From: Pantoea sp. At-9b
Lineage (GTDB): Bacteria > Pseudomonadota > Gammaproteobacteria > Enterobacterales > Enterobacteriaceae
DNA length: 64,000 nt
Direction of reading: 5' to 3'
NCBI RefSeq assembly: GCF_000175935.2
Contig: NC_014840.1
Location: 257,081-321,080, forward strand
The notes beneath the pieces were generated by a model. That model was given only the letters and a program-made list of their open reading frames with translations. It did no database searches and was not told the DNA's origin. This document shows positions 43,253 to 52,023 of this stretch, in pieces; positions within the stretch are counted from its first letter, which is position 1; each line of letters opens with the position of its first letter. Both the position numbers and the translations under genes were made by a program.

Positions 43253-44153
43253 TTTTGCCGTACTGGTCAGTCAGGCGATGGAGTCCGCTGAGCTTGAAGG
43301 TCTACGGAGCGTGGTGGAAAAAGAACTTTTGCACTACGACATTCTCTACTGCCTGGATAATGCCGGTTTATTACAGGATCTGACTTTCCAGGGAGGGACC
43401 TCATTAAGGCTCTGTTATGGTGGTAACCGATTCAGTGAGGATCTGGATTTTGCGGGTGGAACTGAGTTTTCCGGTTCACATCTCAAGAACATGAAAACCT
43501 GCATTGAAGATTATCTGGGAACGCGTTACGGATTAGAGGTCAGCGTAAAAGAGCCAAATGAGTTACGGCGGGAGCCGGGCTATGAGGATATTCGTATTGA
43601 TAAATGGCAGGTATCCGTCACCACCTCCCCTGAAAGGCGTGATATGCCAAAGCAGCGTATCAAGATTGAGATTGCAAATATTCCCGCCTACACGAGAGTG
43701 CCGATGGGACTATCACGTAACTATACGGTTCTACCTGATGGCTATGCTGACACGCTTGTGATGTGTGAAACGCTTGATGAAGTGATGAGTGACAAACTCA
43801 TTTCCCTGGTCGCCACAACAAAATATGTCCGCTATCGCGATATCTGGGATCTGCCGTGGTTACTCCAGCAGAACGCGGCCTATGATATTGAACTGATTCG
43901 CAGGAAAATTCAGGACTATCGGATCCCAAACTACAGGGAACTTTTAAAGCTTCGCCTGGAGAGCATTGACCAGACGGTCAGCGATGGACGGTTTGAAGCA
44001 GAAATGCGGCGTTTTTTACCGCAGACAGTTTTTGACAGAACGCTGGGGCGTGCTGAATTTACCGGTTATCTAAGTAACAGGCTCAAAACTCTGTTAAGTT
44101 CCTTACAAAAGGAGCTGGAAGGGGAGGGAAGAGGGAATCCATTTCTGATGTGA
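43236..44153 (+). CDS. abiEii: AbiEii-type nucleotidyltransferase toxin
   Basis: The 305-residue protein belongs to the AbiEii/AbiGii (DUF1814) group of the nucleotidyltransferase superfamily. G-G-T-S-L-R-L (53-59) and S-E-D-L-D-F (67-72) give the motif with the two catalytic acidic residues; R-Y-R-D-I-W-D-L (about 200-207) is the later conserved block. With AbiEi it forms a toxin-antitoxin pair known for phage abortive infection and for stabilising mobile DNA. It overlaps the antitoxin gene by 17 bases and is intact. Confidence 0.9.
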   Translation: MNQKVNFAVLVSQAMESAELEGLRSVVEKELLHYDILYCLDNAGLLQDLTFQGGTSLRLCYGGNRFSEDLDFAGGTEFSGSHLKNMKTCIEDYLGTRYGLEVSVKEPNELRREPGYEDIRIDKWQVSVTTSPERRDMPKQRIKIEIANIPAYTRVPMGLSRNYTVLPDGYADTLVMCETLDEVMSDKLISLVATTKYVRYRDIWDLPWLLQQNAAYDIELIRRKIQDYRIPNYRELLKLRLESIDQTVSDGRFEAEMRRFLPQTVFDRTLGRAEFTGYLSNRLKTLLSSLQKELEGEGRGNPFLM

Positions 44154-44476
44154 AAAATTTACTCTGAATACTGTGGAAACCGCCGACTGATTCGCATATT
44201 CAATTCCAGCAAAGAGTGGCTCTCTACTTTGTAATTAGTTACAACAAACAGAATGATTATGATCAACTACAGGCGCGCTACCTAACCGCTGATGCCCCTC
44301 TCCACCAAAAGTCAGTGCAAACCTCGTACATAATTCACTGTTAAGCGAATTCGGCTGGGTGTCTGGGCAGGGATTTATTGGTTGTGTAATGTATGCTGTA
44401 ACTATACCCATGTTAATTACAGTTTGAATTTCCCCCGCTAAAGGTCAGCAGTTACCTGCCGTCTTTGTCCCGGAAA
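44154..44476. other. Intergenic stretch between abiE and nif
   Basis: These 323 bases lie between the toxin stop and the nifQ stop (convergent). I see no gene, no direct repeat and no integrase site. A short TGTGGAAAC near 44173 recalls the IS end at 42463 but is too short to judge. Confidence 0.4.
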
Positions 44477-44983
44477 TCACGAATTATCAAAGCACACTTG
44501 CCTTTCACAACACTCATCACAACTTGGTGAACGACAAATTAATTCACCCTGTGCATGCAAACAACGCTGGCGGTAGAAAAACTTTTTCCAGCGCATGTTT
44601 TTATCATTCATCACTACCAGCTCAGGAAAGCAGTCACTCATCAGTTGCCGCAGCTCGGCTCTGGAACTCAGACCCAGATCTTCCCAAAGATGGTTAAAAG
44701 CCAGCGAGACGCTGGCAATAATACAGTGCATCGGCTCTGCGTCTGGCTGCATATATTCCGCCAGCCATAACGTCAGTTGTTGCTGCTCATCGCTGCGCGT
44801 GGCGATCAGTTCACTCATGAGTTGATGGCGCATCTGCGTATCTGCTGGAATTAACGGTTGCCGGGCTGGTAGTGGCAACTGCACCCACTGATGCGGAGAA
44901 AGTCCCATTCTCTTTGGATAACTACCGCATCCCTGAAGATAGAGAGATACCAACCGACGTAACCAGTCTTGTTGTGCCGTCAT
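44477..44983 (-). CDS. nifQ: NifQ, molybdenum donor for FeMo-co synthesis
   Basis: The 168-residue protein ends with the NifQ signature C-x4-C-x2-C-x5-C (C-R-S-P-S-C-D-E-C-C-E-R-Q-V-C), which holds an Fe-S/Mo-Fe-S cluster. NifQ supplies molybdenum in a usable form to NifEN/NifH during cofactor assembly. Its start codon overlaps the nifB stop (ATGA at 44983-44980), so it is the second gene of the nifBQ operon. The length is normal. It is the left end of the nif cluster. Confidence 0.95.
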   Translation of the reverse strand: MTAQQDWLRRLVSLYLQGCGSYPKRMGLSPHQWVQLPLPARQPLIPADTQMRHQLMSELIATRSDEQQQLTLWLAEYMQPDAEPMHCIIASVSLAFNHLWEDLGLSSRAELRQLMSDCFPELVVMNDKNMRWKKFFYRQRCLHAQGELICRSPSCDECCERQVCFDNS

Positions 44984-46383
44984 GCAACCCCCTTATTACG
45001 CAAGCTCAGGGATGTTGTCCGCGCACGATAATCCTGCCACCAGCGATCCAGGGCTTCCGTTACCGGTTGCCAGGCATCATCTACGCAAGGTTGAATACCG
45101 CGCGCTTCGAGTTTTTGCCAGGGCGTATACCCCATCCGTACACAAAAAACTGCCTTTACATCGGCCAGTAGGTCAAAAATCGCCGCCATGCGCGCTTCGC
45201 TGTCCGGTTCAGGTTCACAGCTGTCGCTGCCGTGACAGTATTTTGGCGTGAAACGCTGATTCACCAAGACCACCCCAGCCGCAGAAAGGCTGTAGATATA
45301 AAACCGCTCGGCATGACCAAAATGGTTGTCGATCACATCCCCGCGTTGCGAGGCGACAGCCACCAGGCAAGCCTCTTCCTCATCCGATTCTCCCCGGGTC
45401 GCAATGCTGGCATGCAACTTCGCCCGCTGAAACAACACAGGCAGCCAGGGTTGCGAAGCGGATTCGGGTTCCGGAATCGCGGCAAACTGCTGGCTACGAT
45501 CTTCTCCCAGCATACCAATCGCATCCGCCCGGCACTGATGACAGTGCGTCATCTGCGGGATGATCTCGCCACAGCGTTGCCTGACTGCGGCGACCATCGC
45601 CGCATCAGGTTCCGGTTGCCCGTTCAGGCCAAATACCGTGCCATGTTCGGGGCGTGCAATCAGCGGCATGATGTTATGGATAAATGCGCCACTGGTTTGC
45701 AGCAACTGGCTGACATCGGGTAATGCATGCTCGTTAATACCGGGGATCAACACCGAGTTGATTTTCACCAATACGCCTTGCGATGTCAGGCGGCGCACAC
45801 CTTCCAGTTGTCGGGCGATCAGAATTTCACCTGCTTCACGCCCGCTGTAACGCTCGCCATCCAGCCACAGCCAGGCATAAATTTGCGCCGCAATGTCGGG
45901 GTCAAGCGTGTTAATGGTGACCGTGACATGATCAACACCCAGTGCCACCAGTCGATCAGCCGCATCAGGCAGCATCAGGCCATTGGTGGAGAGGCATAAT
46001 TTCAGGTCCGGAAACGCTTCACGCACTTGTACAAGGGTGCTAAAGGTACGATGGATATTCGCCAGCGGATCGCCAGGTCCAGCGATACCCACCACCGATA
46101 ATTGTGGGATCGCGGTCGCCACTTGACGAACTTTAGCAACCGCCTGTTCAGGCGTGAGCAGGGTAGAGGAGACGCCCGGTCGCGATTCGTTACTGCAATC
46201 AAACTTGCGATTGCAGTAATTACATTGCAGGTTACAGGCAGGCGCGACCGGCAGATGCATTCGCGCGAAACGATGGTGCCCACTGCGTGAGTAACAGGGA
46301 TGTGACGCAACTTTACCCGCGACCAGATCGGTCAGCGTCTCACGGGTCGGTGCCTGGCAGGCGGTAGAGGAGCAGGAAGTCAT
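44980..46383 (-). CDS. nifB: NifB, radical-SAM FeMo-co core synthase
   Basis: The 467-residue protein has a radical SAM domain with C50-x3-C54-x2-C57 (A-C-N-L-Q-C-N-Y-C) and a C-terminal NifX/NafY-like cofactor-carrier domain (about 350-455; D-N-H-F-G-H-A-E-R-F). It makes the NifB-co precursor from two 4Fe-4S clusters and SAM. The ATG at 46383 (MTSCSSTACQ) follows AAGGTAA and gives the Klebsiella length; an upstream in-frame start at 46443 would run into the sigma-54 promoter. A GG-N10-GC promoter (46420-46435) and NifA site (46525-46540) lie upstream. Confidence 0.97.
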   Translation of the reverse strand: MTSCSSTACQAPTRETLTDLVAGKVASHPCYSRSGHHRFARMHLPVAPACNLQCNYCNRKFDCSNESRPGVSSTLLTPEQAVAKVRQVATAIPQLSVVGIAGPGDPLANIHRTFSTLVQVREAFPDLKLCLSTNGLMLPDAADRLVALGVDHVTVTINTLDPDIAAQIYAWLWLDGERYSGREAGEILIARQLEGVRRLTSQGVLVKINSVLIPGINEHALPDVSQLLQTSGAFIHNIMPLIARPEHGTVFGLNGQPEPDAAMVAAVRQRCGEIIPQMTHCHQCRADAIGMLGEDRSQQFAAIPEPESASQPWLPVLFQRAKLHASIATRGESDEEEACLVAVASQRGDVIDNHFGHAERFYIYSLSAAGVVLVNQRFTPKYCHGSDSCEPEPDSEARMAAIFDLLADVKAVFCVRMGYTPWQKLEARGIQPCVDDAWQPVTEALDRWWQDYRARTTSLSLRNKGVA

Positions 46384-46419
46384 GGCGTTACCTTGATGAT
46401 GTAGTCTTAAACTGCCTGC

Positions 46420-46435
46420 TGCAATATATGTACCG
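46420..46435 (-). promoter_or_regulatory. Sigma-54 promoter of nifBQ
   Basis: On the minus strand CGGTACATATATTGCA contains GG-N10-GC with the TTGCA -12 element. The expected transcription start is near 46409, giving a leader of about 26 bases before nifB. Confidence 0.85.
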
Positions 46436-46524
46436 TTTGCCACCTGGTTAATACGATGAAATTAAAGCACTTTATTCAGCGAGCCGCGCCAGGCTTTGTT
46501 ATATTCGCCACCTGTAGCTGACAA

Positions 46525-46540
46525 TGTGCAGATCATCACA
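46525..46540. promoter_or_regulatory. NifA upstream activator site for nifB
   Basis: TGT-GCAGATCATC-ACA matches TGT-N10-ACA exactly. Its centre is about 123 bases upstream of the predicted nifB start point, within the nifA-nifB gap just after the nifA stop. Confidence 0.85.
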
Positions 46541-46547
46541 ATGTGGA

Positions 46548-48119
46548 TCAGATGCGTGGCATGGTGATATCCATCGTCTGGATGCGATAGGCAACCTGAC
46601 GTGGTGTCATCCCCAATAAACGCGCCGCTTTGGCCTGCACCCACCCGGCTTTTTCCAGCGCAGCGATCAGCCGCTGGCGTTCATCAAGATTCTGATCAAG
46701 CCAACTGTCCTCGCGTGGTGCGCTGACCGCCAGCGGTTTCGGTACTGTTTCCCGGTGATTGAACAGGATCACCTCACGATCAATTAACCCGCTATCCGAC
46801 ATCACCGCCGAACGTTCCAGACAGTTTTCCAGTTCGCGCACATTACCCGGCCAGTTGTAACTCAGCAGCAGGCGAATTGCCCCTTCACTGATCCGCAGAG
46901 TGCGGTGCTGGTGTTGCCCGATTTTGCGTACCAGAAAGTGTGCCAGTTCAGGAATATCATCCTGCCGTTCACGCAGCGGAGGAAGAGAGACCGGCATCAC
47001 GTTCAGGCGGTAATACAGGTCTTCGCGGAAATTCCCGTTGCGTACCTCTTCCTCCAGGTTGCGGTTGGTCGCGGCGATGATCCGTACATTGACCTGAAGG
47101 GTTTCATCACCACCGACCCGTTCCATTTCTCCTTCCTGTAATATCCGCAACAATTTAGCCTGAAAAGAGGCGCTGCTTTCACCAATTTCATCAAGGAAAA
47201 GCGTGCCACCATCTGCCAGTTCAAAACGTCCTTTTCGCTGACGCACTGCCCCGGTAAACGCGCCTTTCTCATGACCAAAAAGTTCACTCTCAAGCAGGGT
47301 GTCGGGCAAAGCCGCACAGTTAAACTTCACAAAAGGGAAGGTGGACCGCGGGGAATTATGATGAATGGCGTTGGCAATTAATTCCTTACCAGTCCCACTT
47401 TCACCCCGCACCAACACCGTGGTATCCCAGCGTGAGACCTGCCGAATAATGTCCAGTGTCTGCTGCATCGCCGGGCTCTTTCCCACCATATTTTCGAAGC
47501 CGAAGTTGTGGGCAGGAACACAGTTGCGCCCCTTGGCGGCGGCTATCACTGCCGGACGTGGAACGGAAGGAAGTGGTGATGACAGCAGGCGCACCGTCTG
47601 CGCTACCAGATTGGCGACAGTTTCAAGAAAGCGGGTACAGGAGGTGAGCCGTGATTCAGCCTGCGCCATCGGTTGGGCGGCCAAAACCCCAATCGGTTTT
47701 GAGTCTGGCCCCATCAGCGGCACGGCAATGAAGGGCAGGTTGTAGTCGTACAATCCCAGGCGATCAAGGAAACGTGGGTCATCTGCCAGTCGCGGCAAAA
47801 CCAACGATTGCCCCTGAGACACCACCGTACCAACCAGCCCCTCTCCGATACGATAACGGACTTTCAGGCCATCGGTCAGTTGTTGCACGTCGGCCTCCGG
47901 TAGCGCCGCGATGGTCAGCAGGTCCTGTTGACTGTCGCTCAGGCAAATCATGCCATGCTGCATAAATGCATCATTATGCAGTACGTACAACACGTCCTGT
48001 AATGTCCGATCTCGCTCCGTCGAGCGACTCAACACCACGCTAAGGCGTTGCATCGCGGTAAACTGTTGGGACAGATCAAAACGCCAAACCCGGTTGTCGG
48101 ATTCAAATTGCTGGGTCAT
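46548..48119 (-). CDS. nifA: NifA, sigma-54-dependent activator of nif genes
   Basis: The 523-residue protein has an N-terminal GAF domain (about 20-180), an AAA+ domain and a C-terminal Fis-type helix-turn-helix ([19 protein letters not shown]). The AAA+ domain has Walker A G-E-S-G-T-G-K (239-245), the sigma-54 contact loop G-A-F-T-G-A (286-291) and Walker B L-F-L-D-E (307-311). It lacks the Cys-rich interdomain linker of oxygen-sensitive rhizobial NifA, consistent with control by NifL. It overlaps nifL by four bases (ATGA), so the two are made in matched amounts. Confidence 0.97.
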   Translation of the reverse strand: MTQQFESDNRVWRFDLSQQFTAMQRLSVVLSRSTERDRTLQDVLYVLHNDAFMQHGMICLSDSQQDLLTIAALPEADVQQLTDGLKVRYRIGEGLVGTVVSQGQSLVLPRLADDPRFLDRLGLYDYNLPFIAVPLMGPDSKPIGVLAAQPMAQAESRLTSCTRFLETVANLVAQTVRLLSSPLPSVPRPAVIAAAKGRNCVPAHNFGFENMVGKSPAMQQTLDIIRQVSRWDTTVLVRGESGTGKELIANAIHHNSPRSTFPFVKFNCAALPDTLLESELFGHEKGAFTGAVRQRKGRFELADGGTLFLDEIGESSASFQAKLLRILQEGEMERVGGDETLQVNVRIIAATNRNLEEEVRNGNFREDLYYRLNVMPVSLPPLRERQDDIPELAHFLVRKIGQHQHRTLRISEGAIRLLLSYNWPGNVRELENCLERSAVMSDSGLIDREVILFNHRETVPKPLAVSAPREDSWLDQNLDERQRLIAALEKAGWVQAKAARLLGMTPRQVAYRIQTMDITMPRI

Positions 48120-49600
48120 TTGGCACCTCCGGTCAGTGAGGCAAATAACGGGAAACGCAAGGTCAGGCAGGACCCACCTTCAGGCGGAGAAGTGAGCTCA
48201 ATCGCCCCACGATGATGGGCGACCAGAGTCTGAATCAGCCGCAGCTCCATCCCTTTACCCGGGGCGTTTAATGCATCAGCGCTATGGTTGTAGCGCACAT
48301 GCTTCAGCGGGACGTTGTCGCATAAGTAAAATGCCAGCCAGCCCTCTTCTTCGTGGGCATACAACTGCGTTTCCAGCACGAAATTCGGCACTTCAGCGGC
48401 CAGATCTAAAGTGCGATCCAGCCATAAACTGAGACAGGCGAGTACCTGTGTTCGCTGGCCGAAACACACCAGCTCAGGGGCACCCTGAGTCACCTGCAAG
48501 CTTCCCCCTGGCTGGTAACGCGTGTGATAAAGGGCGCGCAGGTCGGCAAAAAAATCCCTAAGAGGCCACATGGTCGCTGGCTCAAGATCCAGAGAAGGGC
48601 GACAGCGTTGCAGACGCGCCATCGCTTCTTCACCTTCATGCCAGGCCGAATTGAGCGCTACATTGCTGTTGTCACCATTTAAACGACGAGCAGCTGCTAA
48701 CATATTGATGGGGCAATTCAGCTGAATTAATGCGGCATCAAGGGAATCACGGATCGCCGCCAGCAATTTACCGGTGGTCATATGTTGTTTGAGTCGATCG
48801 AGCCGCCCCTGTTCCTGCTGTTGCTGCTGCTGGGTGTGATCGGTGATCACCACCAGCGTTCGGGCGAGGCCGTTATCAATAAAATAACGGCTGACTTCCT
48901 CGCTGACACCCGGCAGGGTCCAGCACGTCACCCGGAGCCAGCGCACAGTGCCACACAGCACCACCGGAGTCACTGCTCCCTCGGCAAACGCCTTTTTCCG
49001 CGCAGAAAAATCCAGTTCAGTCAGCAACTCTTTGCCACCACAATCGGCGCATAATGTCTTATAAGTCAGGTTATCCATAATCACCTGATCCTGTTCGTCC
49101 ACCACGACGACAGCGGCTGGAATATTATTCAGCACGGCTTCGGTTAACGTCATTTGATTGCGCAGGCGTTGTTCCAGCGCATAGCCCGTGCTGATATCAC
49201 GCTGCATCGCCAGATAATGTTCCAGCTCCCCACAGGCATTGACGACCGGGGTGATATCAATTTCCACTAAAAACAAGCTTCCATCGCGACGGCGGTTAAT
49301 CAATTGCCCACGCCAGGGTTGCCGCAGATGCAGGCAACGCCACATATCCTCATAAATTATCCGTGGGGTTTGTTTACTGGCCAGCAGCCGTGGGTTTTGT
49401 TGCAACAGCTCTTCCAGCGGATAGCCCGTCTGACGGCAGAACGCCGGATTGGCGTAAATGATACGGGCCTCAGCATCCGTTAGTGAGATAGCAACAGGTG
49501 CCTCTTCAACAATGGTCAGAAACAGCCCGGGATGTTGCTGAGAAAGCCCTCGTGCAATGGCTTGCGGTTCAGCGGCATCCATCATCATATTCTCAGTCAT
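48116..49600 (-). CDS. nifL: NifL, redox/nitrogen-sensing anti-activator
   Basis: The 494-residue protein has an FAD-binding PAS domain (about 25-140; [10 protein letters not shown]) and a second PAS region (about 155-270). A C-terminal histidine-kinase-like part ([12 protein letters not shown] and G-G-S-C-L-T-L-R-F) lacks a usual phospho-His box. It binds and inactivates NifA under oxygen or fixed nitrogen. The Q-rich T-Q-Q-Q-Q-Q-Q-E-Q linker is typical. I chose ATG at 49600 over GTG at 49603 because GGAGG spacing is better. Confidence 0.96.
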   Translation of the reverse strand: MTENMMMDAAEPQAIARGLSQQHPGLFLTIVEEAPVAISLTDAEARIIYANPAFCRQTGYPLEELLQQNPRLLASKQTPRIIYEDMWRCLHLRQPWRGQLINRRRDGSLFLVEIDITPVVNACGELEHYLAMQRDISTGYALEQRLRNQMTLTEAVLNNIPAAVVVVDEQDQVIMDNLTYKTLCADCGGKELLTELDFSARKKAFAEGAVTPVVLCGTVRWLRVTCWTLPGVSEEVSRYFIDNGLARTLVVITDHTQQQQQQEQGRLDRLKQHMTTGKLLAAIRDSLDAALIQLNCPINMLAAARRLNGDNSNVALNSAWHEGEEAMARLQRCRPSLDLEPATMWPLRDFFADLRALYHTRYQPGGSLQVTQGAPELVCFGQRTQVLACLSLWLDRTLDLAAEVPNFVLETQLYAHEEEGWLAFYLCDNVPLKHVRYNHSADALNAPGKGMELRLIQTLVAHHRGAIELTSPPEGGSCLTLRFPLFASLTGGAK

Positions 49601-49627
49601 CACATCCTCCGGAACTCAGGTTATTTG

Positions 49628-49643
49628 TGTCGCAGTTATGACA
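49628..49643. promoter_or_regulatory. NifA site between nifL and nifF
   Basis: TGT-CGCAGTTATG-ACA matches TGT-N10-ACA. It lies just upstream of the nifL start codon, between the nifL promoter and gene, and about 271 bases upstream of the nifF start point. A distant upstream site for nifF near nifL is also known in Klebsiella, so it most likely serves nifF. Confidence 0.7.
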
Positions 49644-49697
49644 ATTTGTGCCACCTGTCGACATTTGCCGCAGCGGTGGCGACCTGTCGAATAACCA

Positions 49698-49713
49698 TGC
49701 AAACACTAAGCCT
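49698..49713 (-). promoter_or_regulatory. Sigma-54 promoter of nifLA
   Basis: On the minus strand AGGCTTAGTGTTTGCA has GG-N10-GC with a perfect TTGCA. The expected start is near 49687, 87 bases before nifL. In related bacteria this promoter is activated by NtrC~P. Confidence 0.8.
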
Positions 49714-49833
49714 TAAGCGGTAGCAACTCGCCCTAACCTTGATCCAGATCGGTTTTAGCCGCACATCCCTCATGAAATTGCCAAAAAAGCTTCCTGCCGC
49801 GACAGAAAGCGCGCCTGAGATGCGTCTCAGCTG

Positions 49834-49869
49834 GTGCGTGACGGTGCAAAATTGTGCAACGTTTGTGCA
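49834..49869. promoter_or_regulatory. Helically phased GTGC repeats, candidate NtrC region
   Basis: GTGC occurs at 49834, 49844, 49854 and 49865, that is every 10-11 bases, the last three as GTGCA. GTGC/GCAC is the NtrC half-site core. The array is centred about 150-180 bases upstream of the predicted nifL start, where NtrC enhancers are expected. A CTGAGA-TGCG-TCTCAG inverted repeat lies beside it (49815-49830). Confidence 0.45.
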
Positions 49870-49880
49870 GCCAGGATAGC

Positions 49881-49896
49881 TGGCACAGCATTCGCA
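49881..49896 (+). promoter_or_regulatory. Sigma-54 promoter of nifF
   Basis: TGGCACAGCATTCGCA has the consensus -24 element TGGCAC and GG-N10-GC spacing; the -12 element TCGCA differs by one base. The start point is expected near 49907, 32 bases before the nifF ATG. Confidence 0.85.
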
Positions 49897-49938
49897 ACAG
49901 TAAAGAGGACCGATTCTTTTATTTCACAGGAGCGCGAC

Positions 49939-50469
49939 ATGGCGAACGTTGGTATTTTTTTTGGCACTGATACGGGTAAAACCCGCAAGATCGCTAAGAT
50001 GATCCACAAAAAGCTGGGAGAAGCGGCAGATACGCCGGTGAATATCAATCGCATCTCTCTTGAAACTTTCCTTTCGTACCCGGTATTGGTACTCGGCACG
50101 CCAACGCTTGGTGATGGACAATTGCCGGGAATCGATGCGGGCTGTGAAGAAGCATCGTGGGGAGAGTTTATGGCACAGCTTGATGGGGCAAGTCTGAACG
50201 GTAAAACCGTTGCGTTGTTCGGTCTGGGCGATCAAAAAGGCTACCCCGATAATTTTGTCAGTGGCATGCGCCCGCTGTATGACGCACTAAAAAACTGTGG
50301 CGCACAAATCATCGGGCAATGGCCCAATCAGGGGTATGAGTTCACTACTTCAGCGTCGCTGGAACAGGGCGATTTTGTCGGATTGGTGCTGGATCAGGAC
50401 AATCAGTATGACCTCACTGAGGAGCGACTTGACGCCTGGCTGGAGAGCATCAGACCGGTAATTATGTAG
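49939..50469 (+). CDS. nifF: NifF, flavodoxin electron donor to nitrogenase
   Basis: The 176-residue long-chain flavodoxin has the FMN phosphate loop G-T-D-T-G-K-T (residues 9-15) and the FMN-binding segments T-P-T-L-G-D-G (about 53-59) and F-G-L-G-D-Q-K-G-Y (about 93-101). It carries low-potential electrons, from NifJ in Klebsiella, to NifH. The ATG at 49939 follows CAGGAG and gives the known family length. It is the only plus-strand nif gene, divergent from nifLA and ended by a strong terminator. Confidence 0.96.
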   Translation: MANVGIFFGTDTGKTRKIAKMIHKKLGEAADTPVNINRISLETFLSYPVLVLGTPTLGDGQLPGIDAGCEEASWGEFMAQLDGASLNGKTVALFGLGDQKGYPDNFVSGMRPLYDALKNCGAQIIGQWPNQGYEFTTSASLEQGDFVGLVLDQDNQYDLTEERLDAWLESIRPVIM

Positions 50470-50502
50470 CCAGACCGTGCAATAAATCTCCACGTAGCCC
50501 TG

Positions 50503-50535
50503 AAGCCATTATCCTCTGCGATAATGGCTTTTTTT
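50503..50535. terminator. Bidirectional terminator between nifF and nifM
   Basis: AAGCCATTATC (50503-50513) and GATAATGGCTT (50520-50530) form a perfect eleven-base stem followed by TTTTT. It separates the convergent nifF and nifUSVWZM transcripts. Confidence 0.92.
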
Positions 50536-50539
50536 GTCG

Positions 50540-51325
50540 TCATTTTTCCAATAGCTGCTTCAGCCATTGCCGCTGCCATTGCTGTTGGTTTTGGCGAGTT
50601 AACAGCGAGCGCACTCGCGTCAATGCAGCTTCCTGTTCCATCGGGGCAGGCGGGCGAATCATTTCACACCACAACAAATGCCAGCCAAGCTGAGTTGCAA
50701 TCGGCTGGCTGACGGCATTGGGTTTCATCGCAAATAACACCTCTTCCAGCTCAGGATAGAGTAAGCCCCGACCAATCCAGCCCATACGGCCGCCCTCAAG
50801 TGCACTGGGACAATGCGACCAGCGTTGCGCCAGCGAGCTGAAAGCCTGCCGGTTGTTTGTTATCTGTAGCCGCAACTGCTGCATCTGACGATGCACTGCC
50901 GGACCATCCTGATCTGTGGTCAGTAACAAATGCCAGCACAGTCGCTGCTCCGGGCGCATAAACTGCCCCTGATGCCGCCGGTACCAAGCCAGCACCTGCA
51001 AATCATCCGGCACCGGTGCCTGTTCCGCCACCCGTGCCAGTTGGATTTCCATCCGTGTGTGATGCTGAATAATCGATAGCCGCTCGGCAGCAGAAAAATC
51101 ATGCGTTGAAAGGAGAGGAGAAAGTGACGTTGTCATGTTGGCAAGACAAGTCTCAGGAATGAGCTCCTCACCCGTCGCCCCCGCCACTGCATATTCCATC
51201 TGTCGCTGGCGTTGCCACAGCCGATTAAACTCCGCCAGTTGGCTGACGGATAAGGAATCCGGTTGGCACTGCCAGCGAGTTTGCGCCAGTTGCATCCGCG
51301 AGAAGCGTTCCCATAGCTCGGACAT
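50540..51325 (-). CDS. nifM: NifM, peptidyl-prolyl isomerase for NifH maturation
   Basis: The 261-residue protein has a helical N-terminal part and a parvulin-type (PpiC) domain near its end (about 140-240; W-H-L-L-L-T-T-D-Q-D-G, G-R-M-G-W-I-G-R-G and L-G-W-H-L-L-W-C-E). NifM folds and activates the NifH dimer. It is the last gene of the nifUSVWZM operon, five bases after nifZ. The length is usual for the family. Confidence 0.95.
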   Translation of the reverse strand: MSELWERFSRMQLAQTRWQCQPDSLSVSQLAEFNRLWQRQRQMEYAVAGATGEELIPETCLANMTTSLSPLLSTHDFSAAERLSIIQHHTRMEIQLARVAEQAPVPDDLQVLAWYRRHQGQFMRPEQRLCWHLLLTTDQDGPAVHRQMQQLRLQITNNRQAFSSLAQRWSHCPSALEGGRMGWIGRGLLYPELEEVLFAMKPNAVSQPIATQLGWHLLWCEMIRPPAPMEQEAALTRVRSLLTRQNQQQWQRQWLKQLLEK

Positions 51326-51330
51326 GACGA

Positions 51331-51768
51331 TTATTCCTCCAACAATTTGATCGCGCTGGCAGGAACCTGAAACCAGCGTTCACCAAACATCACGGTATAG
51401 ATCTCACCATGCTCCCCCTGGTCTGTGCGTTCAATGCGGCCCCGCGCGCCGGACCGCACGGCAACTTTCCCCTCCACCGTCAGGGTATGGCGACAGATCA
51501 CACTGTCGCCATACTGAAAATGCCCGGCATGCCAGGCTGCTGTTGCGCTGATGATTTCCTGCTCGCGACAACCGACAATCATGTCGCTATTGAGGAAGTG
51601 GACCTGATAGATAATCTGATCCAGCAAGAAAGTCCCGCATGAACGCACAAAACCGGTACTGCCGCGCCGTACCAGTAGCTCTCCCGTGGCGTAACCGTAC
51701 ATGGTGCCGTCATTACGGATGGCACGGATCACCCTGACTTCATCGCCTAATGCGAATTTTGTTCTCAT
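51331..51768 (-). CDS. nifZ: NifZ, P-cluster assembly factor
   Basis: The 145-residue protein has the NifZ domain in its first half (F-A-L-G-D-E-V-R-V-I-R-A-I-R-N-D-G-T, residues about 5-22) and a second similar segment (S-G-A-R-G-R-I-E-R-T-D). NifZ helps form the second P-cluster of the MoFe protein. Its start overlaps the nifW stop by four bases (ATGA), and GAGGCCAGCC-like sequence serves as ribosome site. Confidence 0.94.
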   Translation of the reverse strand: MRTKFALGDEVRVIRAIRNDGTMYGYATGELLVRRGSTGFVRSCGTFLLDQIIYQVHFLNSDMIVGCREQEIISATAAWHAGHFQYGDSVICRHTLTVEGKVAVRSGARGRIERTDQGEHGEIYTVMFGERWFQVPASAIKLLEE

Positions 51769-52022
51769 GGCTGGCCTCCTTGCGTGTAATGCTGATAACT
51801 CTCTGTCAGTAAACGTCGGGCCAGCAGCCAGGGTGCACGCGGTTCGTCTTCCAGATGATTTTGTAGAGGTACGTTGTCGCGTATCTTACGGTGAAATTCA
51901 CGCAACACCGGCAGGCAACAGGGTTTCAGCAAGGTGGCATCATAATCAACGGCAAAAAACACAAAAAAGGATTCCGCCGTGTCCAGCGTATCAACGCCGG
52001 GTATCTGATAAAACCATTGCAT
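51765..52022 (-). CDS. nifW: NifW, nitrogenase stabilising/protective protein
   Basis: The 85-residue protein has the NifW pattern: F-Y-Q-I-P-G-V-D-T-L-D-T-A-E-S-F-F (about residues 4-20), F-A-V-D-Y-D, and C-C-L-P-V-L-R-E-F-H. NifW associates with the MoFe protein and protects it from oxygen or aids its maturation. It begins one base after the nifV stop. The length agrees with the Klebsiella protein. Confidence 0.93.
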   Translation of the reverse strand: MQWFYQIPGVDTLDTAESFFVFFAVDYDATLLKPCCLPVLREFHRKIRDNVPLQNHLEDEPRAPWLLARRLLTESYQHYTQGGQP

Positions 52023-52023
52023 A

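Noticed and set aside
46503..46560. Terminator between nifA and nifB
   Set aside because: No stem followed by T run is visible; the stretch is better explained by the NifA site of nifB.
49646..49662. Second NifA site TGTGCCACCTGTCGACA near nifL
   Set aside because: The spacing between TGT and ACA is eleven, not ten, bases.
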